A DNA stretch of 64,000 nt from Vitrella brassicaformis (lineage: Eukaryota > Sar > Vitrellaceae), in contig CDMY01000224.1 in NCBI GenBank assembly GCA_001179505.1, positions 62,001 through 126,000 on the forward strand, given 5' to 3'. The translations under genes were made by a program, and so were the position numbers. This document shows, piece after piece, positions 22,651 to 31,720 of this stretch (within the stretch, counting starts at the first letter, position 1; each line of letters begins with the position of its first letter). The notes under the pieces were generated by a model that was given only the letters and a program-made list of their open reading frames with translations, had not been told where the DNA came from and did not search any database.

Positions 22651-24700
22651 GGCAGGGAGGGAGGCAGGGAGGGAGAGAGGGAGGGTGGGGGGATCGGATG
22701 GGTCTTTGTTTGTTTGATGGCCGAGTGAGGGATGGGTGTCTGTCTGTCCGTGTACCTACTGTCTGTCTGAGTGCTTCCCACTGCTCCAGTGTTCCCTCGT
22801 TGTGGTTTTCCTTCCCGTGTGTGACACGTATACAGTACCTGACAGTGCAGTGCGTGCCAGGCTGCCCTCCCCTCCCTCCCTCCCCTCCCGCCCTGCACAC
22901 AGCCAGACAGACAGCCAGCTTCCCTTCCCACTGGCTGTGAATGAAGTGGCGCCACGCACCCACCCCCCATGCATCCCTCTCCTTGTGTGCTGTGACGTGT
23001 GGTTGAGCGGGGAGACCATTTGTTTTTTCGTTTTCGCACGCGTTATCGGATCATGTCATCTGTCCGGTGGGTGATGGGTGGGTGGATGGGGGTGTGGGGC
23101 GGGGAGGGAGGCAGGGAGGGAGGCAGGGAGGGCAGACAAGACAGGCGCGTCGTTTTGAAAACAGCCAGCAGACTGGAGTGTGTCGTGTTGCCTGCCCCTT
23201 GTCGCTTCGTCTCTGTCCTTCCGTCGCTTCCTTCGTTGGCTGCCTCCCTCCCCTTTGTCCCATTCAGACAAGGAGAGTCTGCTGGCCAGTCGATCGACGC
23301 ACGTGACGAAGCGGCAGCAGCAGCTGGTCTCCAAGTGCACACCCATGTAAGTAAAGACAGCGACTGTGACGAGGGGGGTGTGGCGGCATTCATGAATGGG
23401 GAACGGTATTTGTGGATCGGATCCCTCCCCTCCCCTCCCCTCCTCCCTCCTGCATGCAATCTCATCACCTAAGCAAGTAAGGGGTGTCTCTGTCTGCCTG
23501 CCTGCCTGCCTGTGTGCTTGTCTGTCTGTCTGTCGATCTCGATCTGCATCACCCACCTTTTTTCCTGCATGTCGTGTGCGTGGCCATGGGTGCGGTGCAC
23601 GCATGAGGGGAGGTCTCGGTGATGGATGGAGATACTAGGGCTGCCTGGCCTGCGGATTTTTGGCTCTCGGACAGACAGACAGACAGACATGATAGAACCG
23701 ATGGAACAGATTAACAACATCCACCATGTTTGTTTGTAATGTGTATGTCTGTCTGTCAGTCCATCGATTGGCCGCCAAATCGATAGACACTGAGAGATCC
23801 CCCCGCCTCCCATCCATCCATCCATCCACGCGGATGCTTACACGCACACACGGAGGTCAGCAACAGGGCAGGGCAAGGCAGGCAGGCGGCAGCTATCAAA
23901 CATTCATCATCACTGGATCAGATCGATCAATGAATGACGGCTCTCCGTATAGACAGACAGACACACGGGCAGGCAGGGCCAAAAGAGGCAGGCCGAGACC
24001 CCAAAATACCAGAGACCCTACACCTTTCCGTACGCTCGCCACGCCACGCCAAAAACGACTCGGTCAAGACAAAGACGACAACGCTCGGACGCTTCCGATG
24101 CTCCCTCCCTCTTCACACCCACCCACCCACACGCATACGATATCCCACGATGGCCAGATGGAAGAAAGCACACCCCACCGCACCCCCTCTCTGGCATGTT
24201 TGTTATGTGTTGTGTGATGTCATGTGATGGAGTGACACGTGTGTGTGTGTGTGTGTGTGTGTGAAAGTGTGAGCATTCACAGTCAGTGAGTGCATGGATC
24301 GACTGATGGATGGATGGATGGCTTGACCGATAGATGGGTAGTGGACGATTCCTAGGCATCTATCTCTCTCTGTCTAGGCTGCCTGGCTGGCTGGCTGGCT
24401 GGCTGGCTGGCGGCTCCTCTCATCGCCGTCGTCATGCCATGGATGCGACCGACAGGACGTATGTATGTATCTCCCTTCATTCCTTTCTCTTCTCCCTAAA
24501 CCGACAAAAACAACAGAACGGAACAGACCGACTCAATAATCAAAAGTAAGTAGCCAACCGACGGAGCGGCGACCGACAAAACCTGTCCGTCTACCACCCA
24601 CCCATCCATCCATTTCTCCATCCATCCATCATTCTTCCGTCCATCGACACGCTCAGCTAACGCTGGCGACCGACCCAGGTCGGTCGACCGACATGTACAG
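22651..24700. other. Spacer rich in simple repeats
   Basis: About 2 kb between convergent genes. It contains TCTG repeats (22735, 23520), GGGAGGCA repeats (22650 and 23105), CATC repeats (23813, 24595), a TG run (24238-24261) and GGCT repeats (24380-24410). No exon chain found. Confidence 0.65.
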
Positions 24701-24710
24701 GATACATCTG

Positions 24711-25652
24711 CTATGGGGTGCCGCCGCCAGCCCTCTCCCTCTCCCTCGCCGTTCCCGCCCCATTAATGTCCGCAACGCACGCCATCGTTTCCTCGTCGCA
24801 GCGCCCCAGGAGGTGCTCGCCTTGCTGTTGCTGGCCACCCATCCACTGCAAAACACAAGACTGCAGCCGGCCGGCAGCTAGCGTCACCGTCATGGGCTTG
24901 TCCCAGCTTGCGGGTGGCGGGTCAGGCTCACTCACAGCCACCGCAGAGCGGGCGGACAGCTGCACGAGCAGCGCGTCTGCGGCACTGTTGTCAACATGAT
25001 GGCCGCGGGGGTGAAATAATGGGTGGTGGTACATCTCGCCCAGACAGGAGCCATCGCTGGTGCAGCAGTGGAAGGTCATCTCATGACGCGAGCCGCTGAA
25101 GCAAGAGCACCGTGAAGCGTTGGTCTGCCGGTTAGTGCCGTCGAGCAGCCGGATGCCGCCCCTCCGCTGCCTTGGTCGCTGCTGCTGTGATCGTTGCTCT
25201 GCGAGTCGCTGCCGCCTGGCCGTGTCCTCACTCTCATCCCTCACCGTATCAAAGGGATAGGTCGGCCGGCAGTAGTACCAATTGTAGGAAAACGTCAACC
25301 TGACACACCGACGGCCGACCGACGGACACATAAATAAATCGATGGAGGTGCAGTGCGGGTGTCCGCTTTTTGCTGGGGTGCCCACCCACCTCTCATCTAT
25401 GTCAACAATCTCTTCGAAGCACTGAACAAGGTCCAGCCCACGTATGCCACAGACACGACAAGATGAATATGGCATGACACGATGTCGTTCTCTGTGTGCT
25501 TCCCCTCCCCCCGCACCTACTTGATCGCCAGATACAGTGAACTGGTTAGCCAGGTTGGCGTTGCATGTCGACGCCGCAAGCAGCAGCACCAGAGGGCACC
25601 ATCCAGCTTGCGCAACTATCACAATGGCTGCATCGCTGCGCCGCACCGTCAT
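24711..25652 (-). CDS. Secreted or membrane-anchored Cys-containing protein, unknown
   Basis: Three exons in phase from ATG 25652. Exon 1 encodes a start with a hydrophobic segment (IVIVAQAGWCPLVLLLAAS), probably a signal peptide or anchor, and ends before a donor near 25520. A short exon (CFEEIVDIDER, near 25425) follows, then the main exon from about 25300 to the stop at 24711. It begins LTFSYNWYYCRPTYPFDTV and continues with an Arg/Gln-rich stretch and a Cys-bearing part (SRCSCFSGSRHEMTFHCC). It then reads ADALLVQLSARSAVAVSEPD and PMTVTLAAGRLQSCVLQWMG. The open frame also runs through both introns, but the splice signals and phases favour removal. I do not recognise the family. Divergent from the PCIF1-like gene with 175 bp between starts. 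Confidence 0.65.
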   Translation of the reverse strand: MTVRRSDAAIVIVAQAGWCPLVLLLAASTCNANLANQFTVSGDQVGAGGGEAHRERHRVMPYSSCRVCGIRGLDLVQCFEEIVDIDERWVGTPAKSGHPHCTSIDLFMCPSVGRRCVRLTFSYNWYYCRPTYPFDTVRDESEDTARRQRLAEQRSQQQRPRQRRGGIRLLDGTNRQTNASRCSCFSGSRHEMTFHCCTSDGSCLGEMYHHPLFHPRGHHVDNSAADALLVQLSARSAVAVSEPDPPPASWDKPMTVTLAAGRLQSCVLQWMGGQQQQGEHLLGRCDEETMACVADINGAGTARERERAGGGTP

Positions 25653-25827
25653 CCGTCACCCTTTCATCCGGCAGAGAAGGGAATAGCACTCACAGCCTCT
25701 CACTACTCCTGGCTACCTATTGCCATCGGCAGCTGAATGGGGAGGGGAGCCTCCAGCGATCCGCGGGGTGCTTCTGTTTTAAAAACCCTGAGCCCTAAGT
25801 CTGGCACACCTCGGACCCGCGTGAAGG

Positions 25828-28013
25828 ATGGAGCCTGGCTGTCCAGAAAGAGTCTCGCTGACAGTTGACCTTTTGCGAGAGTGTGTGCGGCAAGATGTTC
25901 TATCTCGCTTGCGCAAGTCTTTTCCAACCACGTTCAAGGTGAGGTTCTCAACAGATCAGCTCGAGGCAGATCTTGGCACGGGAGCTCACGATGTGCCTGA
26001 CATTGCCTGTGTCCACAGACTCACCTGGGCATCCCTCCCGTCAGCCCCGAATCGTTCAATGCATTCATGTTTGAGGTGCTTGCGCACTCATCGGTCATAG
26101 GGGGCAGTGACCGGAATGAAGAGCTGCTGCCGGGATATGAATTGACAGTGGCCGATGGCAGCCCTTCACTCAGGAATGCCGTATGGCAGGTATGTGGGAC
26201 AGCAGGAACTCACTCACATTGAATGTCACGTCTCTCACGTCTGTCTGTCTGTCTGTTGCCATGGCGCATCAGGTGTTTTTCAGAGGTGTGCAAAGCGGGA
26301 ACAAGTCCGTCGATGCATTCCTGGCGGCAGCCAACGGGTTCCTACAGGATGAGGGGCACATAAAGGAGCTGAGGACGATGATCGATCGTGCCCGACAAAG
26401 CGACGCCGCCAATCCGTTGGTGTGCGACGGAATACAAGAACGATTCATGGTAGGACGACGGCAGGAGGCAGTAGGTCACACGCGCAGACACACGAACACA
26501 CACATGTGATGTCAGCCCTCTTCTTCTCCTCTTTGTATGTGCTTCAGGCTTGGGTCAACGAGCGGCTGGCTGTTTGCCTGCCTTCCCTCCTATCTGTTCT
26601 TCAAGAGGAGCTGACTCAGCTGCAAGGCAGCTTCCGAGAGCTGTGTGAGTCGTCTTTGGCCATGATGGACCAATCCATCCTCCCGGCGACAAAGCGGCGC
26701 AGAACCGATGGCGAGACGAGTCATGCGGCAGACATATCTGATGCTCTTCCAGGTTGTGTCGTCGTTTCCGAGGTGAAATGGATCGACAAGCAAATGCACA
26801 CTCATTGTTGAATGTTCCTTTTCTCGTCAGGACGGCGGTAAGAAGACGGTGTGCTTCAGCCTGGACCCAGCCCTCACAGCAGCTTCGTCTGTGATGCGTC
26901 GCATGAACACGGCTCACGAGATCCGGCGAGGGCATGCCGTTAAATTGTGGAGGAGATATTTCACTAGTGATGCATCACGGTCTGCACATCGAGCCACAAG
27001 AGATGTCAGCCTCGATGAGGACGATACCGATGCGTCTTTCGCTGACCTGCAGGTGGGCACTTATGCATCTTGCAAAGCGACGGGGTCGCACCTGTGTGGG
27101 TGTCGTATTCAGGGTGTCATCTGTCGGCGAGTCGACGGACCTCATAATGCTGAAGCCATCGATGCCTGTCGTATTCGCTTCAACCATGCCGTGTGGATCC
27201 TCCTCCACAGATATCAGGTCAAAGACTTCATTGACACGGCACGAGGCCCCATCCTACATCGGTCCGTATCGGTCCGTCTACTTTTATTGCAGACATTGTT
27301 CGGTCCTCGTAGTGGAGAGGGTAGCGGCTGGCAGCTAGCGGCACCATCAGCCGTGCATGATATGTTGAGAGAGGTCTTTGACGTCCATCACGAGTGTTTC
27401 GCGTCGCCCCTCAACGCTCATCACTCGACCTTCAACTCGCTTTTTCCCGATGTTGACAGGCCCTTCGGTAGTCGAGGAAGCTTCTTCGCCGACGAGTCAT
27501 TCTCGGGCGGCGGCGCGTATGAAGTAGGCCCGCCATACGACGTCGGAGTGATGGAGCGAATGGTAGAAAAGCTGCTGTCACATCTATCCACAGCCAAAGA
27601 GGTGAGGACACATCCAACCAGCCAGTCGATCACTCAGCCAACCAGAGGGGGTCGGTTAATGTGGGTGCGTCTGTAGAGTGGCGTTTCTCTTTCTTTCTAC
27701 CTGGTGCTCCCTGATTGGGACGTGTCGAGCATTAATCGACTGTTCAACTGTCCGTTCCACCAATGGAGCTTCACGCTGCCTAAGAGGCATCACAGGTGAC
27801 ATGCGCAAGCACACAGGAGAGCATCACCGTGGCTCGCCTGTGTGCACACCGTGCAGATACTGCAGCGGACTTCAGCATCAACGAAAGAACAAGCACCAGT
27901 ACGTTCTGTGTGAGACGCCGACATTAATGATGGGGCTTGAGACGCGCCCAACGACAGACAGGCCTGTAGATCCAGACGTGCTCAAGTCGTTGATCAAAGC
28001 ATGGATGCCTTAG
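25828..28013 (+). CDS. PCIF1/CAPAM-family (cap-adjacent mRNA N6-methyltransferase) homologue
   Basis: Multi-exon gene from ATG 25828: exons 25828-25938, 26019-26189, 26273 onward, and so on, ending at the TAG at 28011-28013. The signature is in exon seven, with CFASPLNAHHSTFNSLFPDV, DRPFGSRGSFF and GGGAYEVGPPYDVGVMERMV. This is the PCIF1 core, in which the human enzyme has CFASPLN, FGSRG and the catalytic NPPF. The next exon gives SLSFYLVLPDWDVSSINRLF, matching the FIVFIPEW strand, and the last gives YCSGLQHQRKNKHQYVLCET. The family adds N6-methyl to cap-adjacent m6Am and binds the phosphorylated Pol II CTD through a WW domain, which I do not see here. NPPF is replaced by GPPY, so activity is uncertain. 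Confidence 0.8.
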
Positions 28014-28042
28014 GCCCGAAATGCAAACCAGCCATGGCGTAA

Positions 28043-28580
28043 ATGGATGCGGCGTCTCCCCCAACGCCCCCAATGCGTCTCACGATGTTCCTTTTCGTGC
28101 CGCTGCTCATCGCAACAATGACAGCAGGCCACGCGGCAGATGACTCGAGCGCATCAATGCCGTTTGCCTGGCCAACGCGTGGTGAGGCAATCCCTGCTGT
28201 CACGACCTTCGTCAAAGACGAACACAGGAGGCCAAACTTCCTTGAATTTGGCAATGACACCGGGGGGAGCGGAGTCAACGACGAGCAAGAAGCGCGTGGC
28301 GCCCTCTTGAGGGTCCTCAGGTACATGCCATCGCCTGTGTGAGAAGTGCATGGGTTGGTTCTCTCTCTGATACATCGTATGTGATTCTTCCCCTGTAGCT
28401 TCTGCGACGCCGTACCACCACTCTACGAGACTAAGCACTGGGCCAAATGCATCTGTAAGGTGCCGGGAAGTCCTGCATGCACTTATCGCACTGCTGTCTT
28501 GAACCGATGCAGGCTTCCGGAAGCTGGCGAACGGCCGAAGTGGCGCTGTAGGCATGCATACATGCAGAGTGGTCCACAGA

Positions 28581-28618
<38 letters not shown>

Positions 28619-30464
28619 TGGGTGTGGGTGTGTGTGTGTTGTGTGTTGTGTGTGTGTGAATGAGGAGGAGGTAGACCCAAACGACAATGATACGATACAG
28701 AGGCACTGCGATTCTGCTGACTATCGGTTCCCTTTCTACCACGGCTCCTTCGGTGTGGTATTCTTCGTCAATGTCCACCCAGGTGTGGGTTGGTGCACGA
28801 CTTGCTGCTGGCGTCCCACGATATGTTTTCCTGCGGCTGGCCTGCAGCTTCTCTGCCCGATAACAAAGTACTGTGGTACTGGGATTCCATGACCAACAAG
28901 TGGACCATTCTCGACAAGAAACTCAAACTAGCAGCGAAGGAAGGTCTGAGCGAAGCATGGAGAGGGGTAAGGTGGGAAATAAATTTGACCTTGCAGGAGA
29001 AATTTCGTAAGGCACCTTCAACGTCCCTCCCTGCTCTCGGCACATGCTTCTCTCTCTGTCTGCTTGGATTCACGGCCTGTACATGCCTGCAGGGACGATA
29101 GACATGTGGGATCACATTCGAGACGCAATCGGGCGGCGCTCATTCCCGCCGATTCCCCGTGTGTACCGCTTGATGTCCGCTGAGCGCGGGGCGACATCCG
29201 ACGAGCTGGAGCACCTCGCCATGATGATGGAGTTGATGCCGGGATACTTCCTGATGGAGAGGATACACGGGAGTCAGTGGGACGACATCATGCCCTTGTT
29301 CGACTTACGCTCGGTACGCACATGCCCATGTCTGCGTGTGTCTCCTTGCTCCCCCCGGGGCGGAGAGAGTCCATCCATTGCCAGGTGAGGTGCATGCGAG
29401 TGATGTCTTGAGTGAATGCAATCAATGCAGCATGTGCCGGAGGAGGGATGGGTGGTGAGCTTGGCGATTGCCAAGGTTCTCCAGGACATTCGTGCCAACC
29501 TTCAGCAGCACTGCGACCTCCACGAGGGGCAGCTCTTCTTCCGCGAGTACAGCCAGCCGCCGTCACAAGACAAAAGGGAGTATCTCGCGATACCCAAGGG
29601 AGAGGGCGTCAAAGGAGACTATGATAGGGTATTCAATACTCAGCCAGGCTAAGCTCGAATGAGACACAGGAGTGAGCGGTCGGTCACATGAAATTTGGAT
29701 GGATCTCTGTCTGTCTGTGGTCGTGTGTCAGTATATCGGTCTTACTTATAAGGACATCGTGATCTATGATTGGTCCTTCTCGCGCAACTACTATCAGTAC
29801 AGAGCTGTCCGCCTGCGGCTGACCAAGGGCATGCTGAAGCCCATGCCACAATACGGATACCCTAGGGACGCACCCTGCTGCTTCTTTGTCGAAGACTCGC
29901 AACTACTGGGGTGGGTCGATCAGCTGAAGAGACCATCAGCCAGGCAGCCATGCAGCCAGCCAGCAGAACTTCTCGTGTGCCACTGGCTGCAGCATTCCGT
30001 ACCAGCTGGTGAGCAGATATGGCGGGATTTCTGACTTGGAGCCGTTCGCTCTCGGTGTGCGGATTGAGCTCGAAAAGAGCTGTCTGGGTGAAATCCGCTA
30101 CCTGTCGGGACCTGACAATGTGTTCGATGTGTCGACTCTACGCGCCCCCGCCCCACAGCATCCGACAGCTCCGAACCCTGCCACACTGACCACGGGCCAG
30201 GTAACTAAGCGATTTGGTGATTGCTATTGTTTTCACCTTCGCTGCCGTCCGTCCTTTGTGTGTTGCTGTGGACGCCAGGGGCTGTGCACCTGGGGGCAGC
30301 AGACACGGCTTGCTGAGGCTATGGTGTACAACTTCCAGGCCATATTGGATGCATACGACAGGAAGCGGGCTAAGGAAACCGACTGGACAGTCACCATCAT
30401 GCAGAAGCACGACAATACGGTTTTTCAGCAGAAGCACGGGAGCGCCTGGGTGAAGACGAAGTAG
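28043..30464 (+). CDS. Secreted protein of unknown family
   Basis: The ATG at 28073 gives a classical signal peptide (MRLTMFLFVPLLIATMTAGHA); the ATG at 28043 would add ten residues in front. The exons that follow are in good register. SFCDAVPPLYETKHWAKC is near 28400, then a block ending DSADYRFPFYHGSFGVVFFV (28680-28780). VLWYWDSMTNKWTILDKKLK (28870-28930), IDMWDHIRDAIGRRSFPPIP and LMPGYFLMERIHGSQWDDIM (29098-29310) follow. Next are WVVSLAIAKVLQDIRANLQQ, IGLTYKDIVIYDWSFSRNYY and a C-terminal part ending HGSAWVKTK at 30464. It is rich in Trp and Tyr with scattered Cys, like an extracellular or lumenal enzyme, but I cannot assign a family. It lies on the same strand as the PCIF1-like gene, 60 bp downstream of its stop. 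Confidence 0.7.
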
Positions 30465-30739
30465 AATGAAGGACAGCTTGGATGTGGTGTGTGGGTCATC
30501 CACCCACATAGGTGGTGGGCGGATGCAATCAATGCATGGATACAGCTTGTTCACGTGACAAATACCACGAGACATGCACGGCACGGCGGCCACTCCAATC
30601 ACTCGAGTCTTCTAGAGCCTATCGCTCTCTGCATAGACACGCAATGCAGCCACGCATCGTATGCAGGTGTCACACACACGTGCTCACTGGTCACACAAAA
30701 ACCTCAGTCAGCAACCAAACATGAGCGATAGATGGGCAA

Positions 30740-31673
30740 GGGGGAGTGCTGGCTCTAGGCGCCTTCATGCCCTTCTCCTCCATTGGTGTCTACGTGTGAG
30801 CCGCGAGATGAGCTGCCTCCCGCCCTCCCTCCCGCGGTCGCGCCTCGCTTCTATCAACGCATCTATCAAATCCCGCTGCCACCTGCACACACACACGAGA
30901 GTACACGACCACACGCATATAGACAGGATGATGACACACAATCCATCCATCCATGCCTCCATCCATCCATCCAGGCATTGTTGCTCACTTGCGCAGCCTG
31001 AGGAGGCCTATTCCGCCTGTCCTGTCGCCGACGGCTTGCGACCTCGACAGGCTGTTGGAAGGATAACACCTGATCCACACACACACACACACACACACTA
31101 TAGTCCATCCAACACGTGGGCGATGACCGCCAGCCAGAGCAGTGCACTTGACGACTTGACTCACCAATAGAAATTGTTCTGCACGAAGAAACACAGGGCA
31201 AAAAGGAGTGAGCAATCGCCACGCCTTAGTCAGTGTTTGGGTGTGGCTGACCGGCCCAGTGCCTGCAAAGCGATTATTGAGTTCCGTCACCACCAGTCCA
31301 CACCTGCAGGCATAACGGGAGCGTTGAATGAAATATGGGGGACGACCAGATGTCTGATCTGTGAGGTCAAACCTGCGTAAGGTGGAGACGACGGCCACTT
31401 TGCCTGCAGAGTCCAGACGCACCACACATTGCAGCTATGTTGGTGGTGCCGAACGTCACCGGTGTGCTGCCAGCGCTTGCCTGGTGTCGGGACGGCTTTG
31501 GAAGCACCAGGAAACAGCAGCAAGATCACCACGAGCCACACGAGAGCGGGGACTTGATCTAGGCACTTTGAAGGCCACTGCCAGGGATCTAGGGATCTTG
31601 CTGACTCATGGATCGGGTCCCAGAATTTACCCGTTCGGGGGCGTGGGGGGCCTGGAGTCTCGCCGAGTTTCAT
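30740..31673 (-). other. Possible small minus-strand gene
   Basis: A candidate last exon (about 30881-30765: WQRDLIDALIEARRDRGREG ... WRRRA, stop) is preceded by an in-phase exon (about 31060-30990, ending LLRLRK). A tiny exon may read NNFYW near 31180. Further upstream, 31673-31450 holds a hydrophobic stretch (VPALVWLVVILLLFPG). The exon order is not resolved. Confidence 0.28.
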
Positions 31674-31720
31674 TGGCGTGTTCCTCCTTTCCTTCCCTTT
31701 GCAGTGACTGAGGAAAGGGG

